The position numbers and the translations under genes were made by a program. From an uncultured Nitrososphaerales archaeon (GTDB taxonomy: Archaea > Thermoproteota > Nitrososphaeria > Nitrososphaerales > Nitrosocaldaceae): a stretch of 64,000 nucleotides of DNA. Below are positions 53,827-63,318 of the stretch, piece after piece; position 1 is the stretch's first letter, and every line of letters begins with the position of its first letter. The notes under the pieces are model-generated. The model saw nothing but the letters and a program-made list of their open reading frames with translations. It did not search any database and had not been told where the DNA came from. The DNA is taken from the NCBI GenBank assembly GCA_938030895.1, contig CALHIV010000004.1, positions 1 through 64,000 on the forward strand, read 5' to 3'.

Positions 53827-54666
53827 CTAATGAGCAGACATGAGATACTTCATCTCAGGGAATCTTTTCACCATCAGACCAACCTCTATAAGGTATGGTG
53901 TCAACTCCTCAACCCTTATACGCCTCAGTATAGGACTCTTTACCACTGTGTTCTCATTCAATGGGTTACCATAGGCTAGAGGAGAGAGTGATGGTAGAAC
54001 TATGATGCTCTTACCCCTCCTCTTATGGATATTCTTACCACTACTTGTACCATCATGACCTAATGTACGATCACAGCTCATAATACCATATAGGAATGCC
54101 TTGAACCTGTGCTTTGTACCAACTTCGTCCTTGATCGCTACTGATGGGTGCTCATGCCCCATAACCACAAGCCTTACGTTGGTAGATTCATCATAGATAA
54201 CCTCGCTCTCCATATGACCATGGATGAGAAGTATACTGCTACCATCGTTACACTCAAGCAGTAAATGAGGATCGTGTAGTCTCACACTCAACTCCCTCAG
54301 TATGTAGATTATGTAGTTATCATGGTTGCCCCTTACAACCTCCAACTCACAGTTGCTCTTGCGTAGAGCATTAACAAGCTTCTTCAGGGAGTACCACTCA
54401 TCTGCACTTGGCTTACCGAACTCATGTTTTACATCCCCAAGTATGATAACCCTTCTGCATGATAGCTCTCTTACTGGTCCAAGTATGCAGTCTATTATAT
54501 GCTGGGTAACAGGGTATGGTATATGTATACCCAATCTCTCTCTATGCTCCTCCAACCCTAGATGCGTATCAGCGAAGAGAAGTGTATCATGCTCCTCTAG
54601 GTACACACATGGGTATGGACTTACTATACTGACACCATCCTCCAACTCCATCAGTTCTATACCCAT
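53827..54666 (-). CDS. Metallophosphoesterase of an Lhr-associated cassette
   Basis: 279 aa binuclear-metal nuclease/phosphatase. FADTHLGLEEHRE (residues 31-43), ILGDVKHEFG (about 75), VRGNHDNY (about 110), IHGHMES (about 152) and MGHEHPSV (about 170) are present. In bacteria the homologous enzyme is a Mn-dependent DNA nuclease in the ligase-associated cassette. Here the Lhr-type helicase lies 86 bp upstream and the MBL nuclease before that, all on one strand. Third gene of the set. Confidence 0.87.
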   Translation of the reverse strand: MGIELMELEDGVSIVSPYPCVYLEEHDTLLFADTHLGLEEHRERLGIHIPYPVTQHIIDCILGPVRELSCRRVIILGDVKHEFGKPSADEWYSLKKLVNALRKSNCELEVVRGNHDNYIIYILRELSVRLHDPHLLLECNDGSSILLIHGHMESEVIYDESTNVRLVVMGHEHPSVAIKDEVGTKHRFKAFLYGIMSCDRTLGHDGTSSGKNIHKRRGKSIIVLPSLSPLAYGNPLNENTVVKSPILRRIRVEELTPYLIEVGLMVKRFPEMKYLMSAH

Positions 54667-54716
54667 CTGTGCCCCATTAGTAGATTGGTGATGATAGAGT
54701 ATATTCTTATTTGTGG

Positions 54717-54752
54717 TTAATTAATTAGTTAATTAGTTAATTAGTTAATTAG
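54717..54752. repeat. Tandem 8-bp repeat TTAATTAG behind the helicase gene
   Basis: Four exact TTAATTAG units (54721-54752), preceded by TTAA, begin at the base next to the Lhr stop codon. It lies in the 86-bp gap before the phosphoesterase gene. Confidence 0.9.
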
Positions 54753-57497
54753 TTATGAGCCTTTAGCGCTTATCCTCCTCATCACCATCTCATGCAATGC
54801 CTCAAGCATCTCCTTCCTATCCTCCATGAGGACAACATCGCTATAGCCAGAGACTATGAGCATATGGCTGAATGGCGATGGTACATCCATACTGCTGAAG
54901 AGTATGAACCTCCTCCTATCCTGCTCAATATCCATTAGTATCTGCTCAGCTCTCTTCACATCCATCAGATCCTCCATAACCTCCCTGTATGTCTCTTCTA
55001 GCACAGGGAAGTTATCGAGCCTCTCACATAACCTCATGAGTATCTCTGCATTGGTCTGCTGCCTTGCAACTGTAACCTCGTAACCCTTGTAGTTCCTCAA
55101 CACCATCAGTGCTCTGGTTGCGCAATGCCTGAACCTCGTCCTAACCATCTCGGTACTCTTTATCGCATTAAGCAAGAGCGATCTTATGTTGGATGAGTTG
55201 ACTGAACTTATTATCCTACTTACTATGGATGGGATATCTTCATCATACTCTCCTAGCGTAAGCATAAATGCACTATCACTAACCGTAACTGCAACATTCC
55301 TCCTCATAATGACTCTAGCAGCATAGGCATAAGCTCTAGCAAGTGCATCGTTAACCCTTCTTCCAAAGACGCAATGGAAGATGAGGTTATGCCTATCATG
55401 CTCATCAACATAGTGCTCTACCAACAGGTTACTATCGCTTGGGTATGCTTTAACCCCTAATGCCTTGAGGAATCTATACTGTGCATAGATGTACTCTACT
55501 ATGGCATGTGAAGCATTCTCATCCGTATATAGCCTCTCCATGATCATCTTTGCTATCTTATCCTTCAATCTCTCTATATCCTTTGCATCTATTGCGTCAA
55601 TGCTGGCATAGCCTCTCCTCCTACCCTTATTACCCCTACCACCATCCTTACTCTTGATCATCTCCATCCCCTTATCTAGCATTGAGAATAACTCACCCCT
55701 CAACCTCCCTATCTCCTCTCCAAGGTCAAAGCTCAAGGGGAGCATCTCACTAAACCAACTTGGGATGGTTGGTCTCATCCCTTCAGCGCTTCTAACCGTT
55801 GCTGTCAAACCTTTGCTTGATATGAACTCGTATGTCTTGCCCCCTAACACGAATATATCCCCAGGGCTAAGGCGTTCAAGGAACTCCTCCTCTATGCTCC
55901 CTACCCACTTCCCATCCCTTGTATAGACCTTGACTGCAACCTCATCTGGTATAGTTCCTATATTTGTAGCATAGATCATCCTTGCTGTAGAGCCTCTCTT
56001 CCCAAACTCATCTGTAGCCTCATCATACCATATCTTACCATAGACTTTATGCCCTTCAAGGCCTTTGTACATACCAGCAAGGTACCTAAGAACCCTCCTG
56101 AAACTATCCATGCTCAGATCCCTGTAGCAGTAACTCCTCCTCACAAGCCTATAGGCATCCTCTACACTCCATCTCTTCTCTATTGCCAAACCTACTATAT
56201 GCTGTGCAAGAACATCTAAGCAGTTCCTTGGTATATGCACACTATCTATCTTACCACGCATAGCATTCATACACATAACAGCATCCTCCACAAGGTCATC
56301 GTTATCCATAGCGATCAGGTAGCCTCTGGACTCAAGCTCTAGAGAGTGCCCAGATCTACCTACCCTCTGTATACACCTTGCTATAGACTTTGGGGAGCCT
56401 ATCTGTACAACAGCATCTATACTCCCTATATCTATACCCAACTCCAAACTTGTACTTGTAACTACTGCACGCATCTTACCATTCTTGAGCCTATCCTCTA
56501 CATCGAGCCTTATCTCCCTTGAGAGGGAGCTGTGATGTGCTGCAAGCTCATCGTCTGCATCAACTACGTTCATCTTCGATAGATGGTACACAACCCTCTC
56601 TGCTCCAGATCTAGTATTCGTGAATATGAGCGTGGTCTTGCTACTCCTTATAACATCCTTGATAAGAGAGTAGAGCCTCCTGTTCAGTTCATCTGCCTTT
56701 GCATGTACTATATCCCTGACAGGAGATATTGTGATGATACTCATTGGTTTCACGAACCTAGCGTCGACTATTACACAATCCCTCTCTATAGCATCTCCCT
56801 TATCATTGTAAGAGTAACCAACAAGGAACCTAGCAACCTCATCCAGTGGGTGGAGTGTAGCGCTTAGCCCTATCCTCACAAGCCTGTTTGTGCATAGCTC
56901 CTCTAACCTCTCTAGACTCAGGCTTAGGTGTACACCTCTCTTGGATGAACATAACTCATGTATCTCATCTACTATAACCCACCTTGCATCCTTGAGTCTC
57001 TCCCTGAACTTTGGTGCACATAGCACTATCGCTATGCTCTCTGGGGTAGTTATGAGTATGTGGGGAGGCCTCCTGAGCATCCTTGCCCTCTCACTCTGCG
57101 GTGTATCCCCAGTTCTAACACCTACCCTTATCTTGCTTACCGATGCATCTATTGCAGATAACTCAGCGAGAGGTTCCCTCAGGTTCTTTGCTATATCATT
57201 GTTCAATGAGCGTAGTGGGCTCACATATATGCAGTATACCTTATCCTCAAGCAGATCTCTCCTTGCGAGACTTACAAGCTCGCTTATTATGCTTAGAAAT
57301 GCACTGAGAGTCTTGCCAGAACCTGTTGGACTTGCTACAAGGGTGTTATTGCCTTGGAGTACGCTTGGTATTGCATATCTCTGTGGAGGGGTTAGCGACC
57401 TGAACCTCTCCTTGAACCATTCCCTAACAACACTATCGAGCATATCTATTACATCCTCATCCCTGTAGGTGTAGAGCTCATCAGCATGCCTTATCAT
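54753..57497 (-). CDS. lhr: Lhr-type large DEAD/DEAH-box DNA helicase
   Basis: 914 aa SF2 helicase. Q-motif region FRSLTPPQRYAIPS, Walker A ASPTGSGKT (about 60), Walker B VDEIHEL (about 178), GLSATL (motif III), IFTNTRSGAE (IV), TSTSLELGIDIGSID (V), QRVGRSGHS (VI). A winged-helix and Lhr-core C-terminal domain follows. Lhr proteins unwind DNA or RNA:DNA hybrids 3'-5' and act in repair. ATG 57497 is chosen, with five extra residues possible from 57512. Middle gene of a nuclease-helicase-phosphoesterase set. Confidence 0.92.
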   Translation of the reverse strand: MIRHADELYTYRDEDVIDMLDSVVREWFKERFRSLTPPQRYAIPSVLQGNNTLVASPTGSGKTLSAFLSIISELVSLARRDLLEDKVYCIYVSPLRSLNNDIAKNLREPLAELSAIDASVSKIRVGVRTGDTPQSERARMLRRPPHILITTPESIAIVLCAPKFRERLKDARWVIVDEIHELCSSKRGVHLSLSLERLEELCTNRLVRIGLSATLHPLDEVARFLVGYSYNDKGDAIERDCVIVDARFVKPMSIITISPVRDIVHAKADELNRRLYSLIKDVIRSSKTTLIFTNTRSGAERVVYHLSKMNVVDADDELAAHHSSLSREIRLDVEDRLKNGKMRAVVTSTSLELGIDIGSIDAVVQIGSPKSIARCIQRVGRSGHSLELESRGYLIAMDNDDLVEDAVMCMNAMRGKIDSVHIPRNCLDVLAQHIVGLAIEKRWSVEDAYRLVRRSYCYRDLSMDSFRRVLRYLAGMYKGLEGHKVYGKIWYDEATDEFGKRGSTARMIYATNIGTIPDEVAVKVYTRDGKWVGSIEEEFLERLSPGDIFVLGGKTYEFISSKGLTATVRSAEGMRPTIPSWFSEMLPLSFDLGEEIGRLRGELFSMLDKGMEMIKSKDGGRGNKGRRRGYASIDAIDAKDIERLKDKIAKMIMERLYTDENASHAIVEYIYAQYRFLKALGVKAYPSDSNLLVEHYVDEHDRHNLIFHCVFGRRVNDALARAYAYAARVIMRRNVAVTVSDSAFMLTLGEYDEDIPSIVSRIISSVNSSNIRSLLLNAIKSTEMVRTRFRHCATRALMVLRNYKGYEVTVARQQTNAEILMRLCERLDNFPVLEETYREVMEDLMDVKRAEQILMDIEQDRRRFILFSSMDVPSPFSHMLIVSGYSDVVLMEDRKEMLEALHEMVMRRISAKGS

Positions 57498-57550
57498 TAC
57501 ACATTTACGCAAGTATGGAAGTCCTATTATTCATTACGTTGAATCCATTA

Positions 57551-58540
57551 CTATATATAATCAAGTATATTGCACTTACTGCACTTACTGCCTATAGCCT
57601 CTGCATCATAACCCATCCCTCTAAGATATGATGCAAACTCCTCAGCGAACCCATGGAAGGTATAGATCTTGTTTGGTTTACAACTGTTTACAACCTGTAC
57701 AAGTTCGTAAAAGTCACAGTGATCACTTAGAGGCAAGGTGTAATCATGGAACCTTGAATGCCAGTAGGCTAGTGCCCAACCTGTGAATGCCACTGTTACG
57801 GCATTATAATGCTTCTTCATCATCCTAACGAAGAGAGAGTTATTGCTCTGCTTTGGCGCAACCATAAGCCATGGGCCATGCTTTAGGCTATCGATATCCT
57901 TGCTACGAACTATAGTAGCATGATCATCACCAAGCCTTACTCCCAATTCTCTGTATACGCTGTTCATCCTTGCTACACTCTCATATATGTAGAGGGGCTC
58001 CCAGTGCCTGAAGAGGCTTGTTATGATCTGTGCTTTCCCAAATGGGTAGCCCATCAGTATCACTGGAAGACCTCTAGAGTACATATCTGCTATCAGCATG
58101 TTAGCCTTATGCACTATATCCTCTACGCTTGGGAATCTGAAGCCCTTCTTACCATATGTTGACTCTATCATGAGGATCTCACATCTAGGTAGTCTTGCAC
58201 CCTTCAGGAATGCCCTATCCCTTGTGCATATATCACCAGTGTATAGTATTCTATCATCTATGAGGAGCGTCTTGGAGCCTAGAACATGGCCAGAGTCTAT
58301 CATCTCTAGACTTGGATCGGGTTCATGGCTAGCATTAGGGTATCTGAACCCACGTGCCTCTGCTATCCTTAACGTCTCCTTTGATGTTAACACCTTGCCT
58401 ATGCTTGATGCCCTATGCATATGGTCTGTATGTGCATGTGATACAAATACAAGATCTGCTCTCACATCATGCTTTGGGTCTAAGGCTACCCTCCTACCCT
58501 TATACTCTACAATGATCCCAGAGTCTGAACCGATGAGCAT
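57551..58540 (-). CDS. Metallo-beta-lactamase-fold nuclease (Exo/Artemis-like)
   Basis: 329 aa. Zinc motifs SHAHTDHMH (about 34-42), SGHVLGS (about 81-88), TGDICTRD (about 100) and the beta-CASP-type SDHCDF (about 270) with TFHGFAEEF (about 297). This matches the exonuclease of bacterial Lhr-MPE-ligase cassettes and archaeal RNA 3'-end processing-like proteins. It ends 39 bp before the Lhr start region, on the same strand. First gene of the set. Confidence 0.87.
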   Translation of the reverse strand: MLIGSDSGIIVEYKGRRVALDPKHDVRADLVFVSHAHTDHMHRASSIGKVLTSKETLRIAEARGFRYPNASHEPDPSLEMIDSGHVLGSKTLLIDDRILYTGDICTRDRAFLKGARLPRCEILMIESTYGKKGFRFPSVEDIVHKANMLIADMYSRGLPVILMGYPFGKAQIITSLFRHWEPLYIYESVARMNSVYRELGVRLGDDHATIVRSKDIDSLKHGPWLMVAPKQSNNSLFVRMMKKHYNAVTVAFTGWALAYWHSRFHDYTLPLSDHCDFYELVQVVNSCKPNKIYTFHGFAEEFASYLRGMGYDAEAIGSKCSKCNILDYI

Positions 58541-58615
58541 CAGAGTAAGGGATCACTGATACCTTATTAAGATTTGGTAGATACGCACTTATATATAAAG
58601 CATTGAAGCAAGTGT

Positions 58616-59239
58616 ATGGGCATAAACCTTGCAATACTTGTATCTGGTAGGGGGAGCAACATGGAGGCTATACTGAAGAGCATAAGGGATGGTATGATAA
58701 AGGGAGTAGTGCCAAAGGTCGTTATAAGCAATAAGCCAAATGTTAGGGCATTGGATGTTGCAAGGCAGTATGGTGTTGATACTATCGTTATAGATGATAA
58801 TGGTAGGAAGGGTGCAGATTGGGAGTATGATAAGAGGATAGTAGAATCTCTTAAAGAGTATGATGTTAGGCCAGATAACGGGCTTGTATGCCTTGCAGGG
58901 TTCATGAGGATAATGAGCAGAGAGTTTGTTCAACTCTATAGGTGGAGGATAATGAACATACATCCATCTCTGCTCCCTGCATTCCCGGGTCTGAATGCTC
59001 AGAGGCAGGCGCTTGAGTATGGTGTGAAGGTGACGGGATGTACTGTACACTTTGTAGATGAGGGGGTTGATACAGGACCTATAATACTACAGGAGGCTGT
59101 AGAGGTTAAGGACGATGATGATGCTGAGAGTCTAGCAGGGAGGATACTTGAGAAGGAGCATATGATATACCCTAGAGCGGTGCAACTCTTTGCTGAGGGT
59201 AGGTTAAGGATAGAGGGTAGAAGGGTAAGGATACTCTAG
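58616..59239 (+). CDS. purN: Phosphoribosylglycinamide formyltransferase
   Basis: Transfers a formyl group from 10-formyl-tetrahydrofolate to GAR in purine synthesis. 207 aa. LVSGRGSNMEAIL at the N-terminus binds phosphate. Catalytic Asn-His of MNIHPSLLPAFPG (about 120) and Asp of DEGVDTGPII (about 157) are present. Together with FolD and 5-formyl-THF cyclo-ligase downstream it marks a folate-type one-carbon region. Confidence 0.94.
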   Translation: MGINLAILVSGRGSNMEAILKSIRDGMIKGVVPKVVISNKPNVRALDVARQYGVDTIVIDDNGRKGADWEYDKRIVESLKEYDVRPDNGLVCLAGFMRIMSREFVQLYRWRIMNIHPSLLPAFPGLNAQRQALEYGVKVTGCTVHFVDEGVDTGPIILQEAVEVKDDDDAESLAGRILEKEHMIYPRAVQLFAEGRLRIEGRRVRIL

Positions 59240-59281
59240 TTGGTAAGGATACTCTAGTTGGAGAGAAATATAATAGCGAGG

Positions 59282-59650
59282 TTAAAGCATTATAGCGCAT
59301 ATATCGGATGCGTCTATAACCTTCCCTACAAGATATCTATACTCGTAGATGCTGGTGCTTAGAACTACAAACTTGCCCCTCCTTATATGTAATACAACCA
59401 CCTTGGTTCTGATACCATCTATCTCTGCTATACACCTTACGATCTGGTTATGCTCTATCCTTGGCTCTCGCACAAGCATGTATCTTACCTGTTGCTGTTG
59501 CTCTCTTCTTGCCTCAAGACCCTCTACATTCTCCTTACTGGTACCTGAGCAATTTGCTATATGCTCATCTATGAATCTAGGGTTTGTTGATGCAAGCCAA
59601 CCGTTGCATCTCTCACACCTTACAATCACAGCATTCTCTTGCTCGCTCAT
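59282..59650 (-). CDS. Hypothetical protein with N-terminal Cys2-His-Cys finger
   Basis: 122 aa from ATG 59650 (an upstream ATG at 59659 is possible). The N-terminus CERCNGWLA...DEHIANC is a plausible zinc finger (Cys-Cys-His-Cys). A Gln-rich linker follows, and the C-terminal beta-rich part (CIAEIDGIRTKVVVLHIRRGKFVVL) is OB-like by my reading. No family recognised. Tail-to-tail with purN. Confidence 0.65.
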   Translation of the reverse strand: MSEQENAVIVRCERCNGWLASTNPRFIDEHIANCSGTSKENVEGLEARREQQQQVRYMLVREPRIEHNQIVRCIAEIDGIRTKVVVLHIRRGKFVVLSTSIYEYRYLVGKVIDASDICAIML

Positions 59651-59763
59651 AATGCTCAAGCCTCTTCTAGCATATATCTATATTACGCATTTTGTATATA
59701 GAAAGTATATCTTTAGCTTATCATTTTAGAGAGTACTTAATAAATCCCTTAATATATCTAACT

Positions 59764-59934
59764 ATGAATATGAATAAGCATAGAGAGGAGGATGATGTAT
59801 TCACACTCTACTCTTTACTTGAGAGTAGGATAGAGATGCTCGAGGAACATGTATCGATGCTCAAGAGCGAACTTGCATTTATCAAGAAGATCATCGAGAA
59901 CAAGCACCATGGATCTGATATAGGAAGATTTTAA
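59764..59934 (+). CDS. Short coiled-coil protein
   Basis: 56 aa from ATG 59764, nearly all one predicted coiled coil (LYSLLESRIEMLEEHVSMLK with heptad Leu/Ile/Met). Longer in-frame starts add a non-helical stretch that crosses the T-rich upstream region and are not favoured. It precedes folD by 27 bp. Function unknown. Confidence 0.6.
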   Translation: MNMNKHREEDDVFTLYSLLESRIEMLEEHVSMLKSELAFIKKIIENKHHGSDIGRF

Positions 59935-59961
59935 TTGCTATAGAAGAGAGCAATATCTGAC

Positions 59962-60840
59962 TTGACAGCGGTATTGATAGATGGTAAGAGCGTAGCAGGT
60001 AAGGTGACTGAGCATGTTAAGAGAACGGTTGAGATGCTAAAGGATAAGGGTATAGAACCATCTCTTGCCACTGTGCTTGTAGGGAATGATGAGGCATCAG
60101 CAACCTATGTTAGGAACAAGCATAGGGCATGTGAGCAGGTTGGTATTAAGACCATGAACTATCACCTCCCTGAGGATTACAGTACAAACCAACTCATGGA
60201 ATTGATAGAGATGCTCAACGAGGATAGGAGGGTTCATGGTATACTGGTTCAGTTACCGCTCCCAAGGCATATCAATGAGTTCCTTATCACAAGCATGATA
60301 AAGCCAAGTAAGGATGTTGACTGCTTGACACCATTCAACATTGGGCTACTAGCATACGATGTTGCAAAGCTTCTTCCATGCACCCCTTCTGGTATAGTTG
60401 AGTTGATGAAGCATTACAGGATAGATCCAGCAGGTAAGCATGTTGTTATAGTGAATAGGAGCGTGCTTGTAGGCAAACCATTGAGCATTATGCTACTACA
60501 TATGGATGCTACAGTGACTGTATGCCACTCAAAGACTACCAATCTAGAGGAGAGGTGCAGAGAGGCAGATATAGTGGTTACCGCTGTTGGTGATAGATCC
60601 AGGTTCGTCTTGAGCAAGGATATGGTCAAGGATGGAGCAGTCGTTATAGATGTTGGTATAGACAGGGTTGATGGTAGAATCGTTGGTGATGCAGATACAG
60701 ATGTCAGGGAGAAAGCATCGTATATAACTCCAGTGCCTGGTGGAGTTGGGCCTATGACCGTTGCTATGCTCCTAAGGAATACAGTAATCGCAGCAGCGCT
60801 GAGTGAAGGTGTAGATCTGGCCCTGCATGCGGATCGATAG
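59962..60840 (+). CDS. folD: Methylenetetrahydrofolate dehydrogenase/cyclohydrolase
   Basis: Interconverts methylene- and 10-formyl-tetrahydrofolate. 292 aa from TTG 59962. Catalytic Lys of TYVRNKHRACEQVGI (about 53), GILVQLPLP (about 95), DVDCLTP, Rossmann IVNRSVLVGKPLSIML (about 160) and PGGVGPMTVAMLLRN (about 257) are intact. Usual family length. In the same region as purN and 5-formyl-THF cyclo-ligase. Confidence 0.95.
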   Translation: MTAVLIDGKSVAGKVTEHVKRTVEMLKDKGIEPSLATVLVGNDEASATYVRNKHRACEQVGIKTMNYHLPEDYSTNQLMELIEMLNEDRRVHGILVQLPLPRHINEFLITSMIKPSKDVDCLTPFNIGLLAYDVAKLLPCTPSGIVELMKHYRIDPAGKHVVIVNRSVLVGKPLSIMLLHMDATVTVCHSKTTNLEERCREADIVVTAVGDRSRFVLSKDMVKDGAVVIDVGIDRVDGRIVGDADTDVREKASYITPVPGGVGPMTVAMLLRNTVIAAALSEGVDLALHADR

Positions 60841-60899
60841 TTAATTAATATATGTTGTGCTGTTAGGCTACCTCTTGAGTAGAGTAAAGTAGAGTAGAG

Positions 60900-61490
60900 A
60901 TGTATGAAGATCTGATAGGCAAGAGGAAGCAGGAGTTGAGGAGGTATATGCTGAACCTAAGGGACTCTCTTAGCAAGGAAGAGATGGTCAGAGTAAGTAG
61001 AATTATACAGGAGAAGGTTCTAGAGTCTGATGAGTTCAACTCATCCTATATAGTTGGACTCTACAGCCCGATAGGCTCTGAGGTGGATACCTCTACACTT
61101 GCAAAGAGAGTGATTGAGAGTTGTAGGGTACTTGCATATCCACGGATAGAGGATAAGTACACCATGGTATTCGCTAGAGTTAGAGATCCTACAATGGATC
61201 TTACTCTAGGCAGGTATGGTATACTTGAGCCTTCAGATTCATGTGAGATGGTTAAGCCAGATCTAATAATAGTACCAGGACTTGTATGGGATGAGCGTGG
61301 ATATAGGATAGGGTATGGCAAGGGCTACTACGATAGGTATCTTAGCAGTAATCCAGATGCTGCAAAGATAGGGCTTGCTTATGACTTTCAAGTACTTAGC
61401 AGCATACCTCACAGCGAGAGCGATGTTAGAGTTAACATGATAGTTACAGAGAAGAGGAGCATTAGAATAGGGTTGCAGCCATCGGATTGA
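60900..61490 (+). CDS. 5-formyltetrahydrofolate cyclo-ligase
   Basis: 196 aa. Converts 5-formyl-THF to methenyl-THF with ATP. KRKQELRRYMLNLRDSLS at the N-terminus, LYSPIGSEVDT (phosphate), LIIVPGLVWDERGYRIGYGKGYYDRYL (family signature) and GLAYDFQ near the end. 59 bp after folD on the same strand. Confidence 0.92.
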   Translation: MYEDLIGKRKQELRRYMLNLRDSLSKEEMVRVSRIIQEKVLESDEFNSSYIVGLYSPIGSEVDTSTLAKRVIESCRVLAYPRIEDKYTMVFARVRDPTMDLTLGRYGILEPSDSCEMVKPDLIIVPGLVWDERGYRIGYGKGYYDRYLSSNPDAAKIGLAYDFQVLSSIPHSESDVRVNMIVTEKRSIRIGLQPSD

Positions 61491-61557
61491 CTCTACAATC
61501 TATGTAAGAATGAGACCCTTCGGTTAAAAAGTTATAAAATACTATAACGGGTTAGAC

Positions 61558-62004
61558 TTGTTGAATTTAAGCGAGGCAAACGTGATACTGAGGAGGGCTA
61601 TAGTCAGTATATACTTTGAGCCAGAACTGATGAGGCGTAACTACAAGAGATCGAGCGTAAAGCATCCAAATATAGAGGGGGAGGGCATGACTCTGAATGA
61701 TCATCTACACCTCTTCTTCGACCTATACACGGGGTGTGATTATCCTGATGGTGATGAGTGGTTCATCGTAGAGTATATTCTGCCTTACAATACAAAACTC
61801 CCTGATAGCCTCAAGGGGCCAGATTACTTCACCACATTGGCAGTGGATGAGAATAACAGTTACTGGAGGCATAGAGAACTGATAAGGTATAGATACGGTA
61901 AGAGTAAGAGACTGGATGAGGCTGTAGATTTCATAGATAAGAAGTATAAGGAGTTGAGCGATGTACTCAATGAGCATTCGTTACTGGATGGGCCAAAATC
62001 ATGA
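61558..62004 (+). CDS. Hypothetical acidic protein
   Basis: 148 aa from TTG 61558. Contains HLHLFFDLYTGCDYPDGDEWFI and many aromatic residues, and the last third is helical and charged. I recognise no family. TTAAAAAGTTATAAAAT about 25 bp ahead is a good promoter candidate, which supports the TTG start. Confidence 0.65.
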   Translation: MLNLSEANVILRRAIVSIYFEPELMRRNYKRSSVKHPNIEGEGMTLNDHLHLFFDLYTGCDYPDGDEWFIVEYILPYNTKLPDSLKGPDYFTTLAVDENNSYWRHRELIRYRYGKSKRLDEAVDFIDKKYKELSDVLNEHSLLDGPKS

Positions 62005-62047
62005 TATATGTATAGTAAATAGCACTTGTAATACGCTTTAATAGCAT

Positions 62048-62656
62048 TCATGCGATCATACTCCATACGCCTCCCATATACCTGTACTCTTTACCATCGA
62101 GATATGCACTCCTTGGGTACCATCTCATCTCTTCGCTTGAGAAGACGAACCTTACCTCTTCAGCATCTGGGAGGGATCTGAATAATACTGTATCTACAAC
62201 ATGCTCTACAGCCTCTATGGCCTTTTTGAATACCTTGCTATTACTCTCTGCAGTACTGAATACTATGGTTGGTGAGCCTAGAAATCTAAGTCTAAATGCT
62301 AGTCTACCTCTACCCCTCCTCCATTTTATATTCTTGATTATCTCTTTCAGCATCTCCCATCTCTCAAAACCAATGCCCTTTACGAAGTTCATATCATACT
62401 GTATGGGTAGATCTATGCCTAATATGCTAATCAATACCATGCTCTCCTTACCGCCCTTACCACTACTGTTATTACTACCCTTCTCCTCCATACCTACCCA
62501 ATCAATAAGATTATAATCCCAGTCCTTAACGATCTCCTCTTGCTGTTGCTCATCCTTCACAACCTCCTCTATAACCTCGAACCTCTCATTGAGTAGGTTG
62601 AATAGCGCTTCTACCTCAGCTTGGGATAGACCTCTATGCACCAACCTTGCATACAT
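62048..62656 (-). CDS. Hypothetical protein
   Basis: 202 aa. N-terminal helical part (GLSQAEVEALFNLLNERFEVIEE), then a low-complexity Gln/Glu and Ser/Asn/Gly/Lys linker (about 42-70), and an alpha/beta C-terminal half (LRFLGSPTIVFSTAESNSKVF). Family not recognised. Followed upstream by a second unknown gene on the same strand (43 bp). Confidence 0.65.
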   Translation of the reverse strand: MYARLVHRGLSQAEVEALFNLLNERFEVIEEVVKDEQQQEEIVKDWDYNLIDWVGMEEKGSNNSSGKGGKESMVLISILGIDLPIQYDMNFVKGIGFERWEMLKEIIKNIKWRRGRGRLAFRLRFLGSPTIVFSTAESNSKVFKKAIEAVEHVVDTVLFRSLPDAEEVRFVFSSEEMRWYPRSAYLDGKEYRYMGGVWSMIA

Positions 62657-62699
62657 TGTAATATTAAGGTATAATGCTTATTTTATTTATTATCTACTC

Positions 62700-63257
62700 C
62701 TAAATCATGCCTAGGAACCTGAGCAGGTGTATGAGTCCATAACCTCCACCAACGAAGCATGATGGTACCCATGGTACAAGTAATGGTATCCCTCTAAGCC
62801 TGATCTTGTGATTATCTATTATCCTGCTAACATATTCGTTAAGATTAGCATTCCATATCTTGTAATCTATACCATTCCTCTTCAGCATATCTGCAAGCTC
62901 GTACAGCACTGCCCCCCTAGCACTGAATATATGCTGAATATACCTCCTAGATATCTCCACCTCCCCTCCTACAGCTATTGTATCATCTGCACCATCAACA
63001 CGAAGAAGCCTAACATGCATCTCCCACCCTTTGTTCAGCATCTTTGTTAACCCATGCCCTATCTGCATCCTCTTCCTATTCTCACAGAAGAGTAGTTTAT
63101 GGAACCCCTCTGCTAGGAATGTTTCAACGATATCCTTAGTATCCCTTCTAACTAGAAGGTAGAGTGGACCATCCTTGACCTCATCCCTTCTGATCAGGTG
63201 TATAAGGCCTCTTACTAGGCTCACGGTCCTAGGGTATAACAGCATGTAGTCTGCCAT
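62700..63257 (-). CDS. Hypothetical basic protein
   Basis: 185 aa, alpha/beta, Arg-rich, ending in a hydrophobic segment (GIPLLVPWVPSCFVGGGYGLIHLLRF). KDIVETFLAEGFHKLLFCENRKRMQIGHGLTK looks like a nucleotide or nucleic-acid-binding strand-helix unit, but no family is recognised. Between two other unknown genes on the same strand; likely one transcript. Confidence 0.6.
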   Translation of the reverse strand: MADYMLLYPRTVSLVRGLIHLIRRDEVKDGPLYLLVRRDTKDIVETFLAEGFHKLLFCENRKRMQIGHGLTKMLNKGWEMHVRLLRVDGADDTIAVGGEVEISRRYIQHIFSARGAVLYELADMLKRNGIDYKIWNANLNEYVSRIIDNHKIRLRGIPLLVPWVPSCFVGGGYGLIHLLRFLGMI

Positions 63258-63318
63258 ATCATTACTTACTAAACCCTACATAAATAATCTTTCTATCAAC
63301 TAGTTATCACTATACCAT

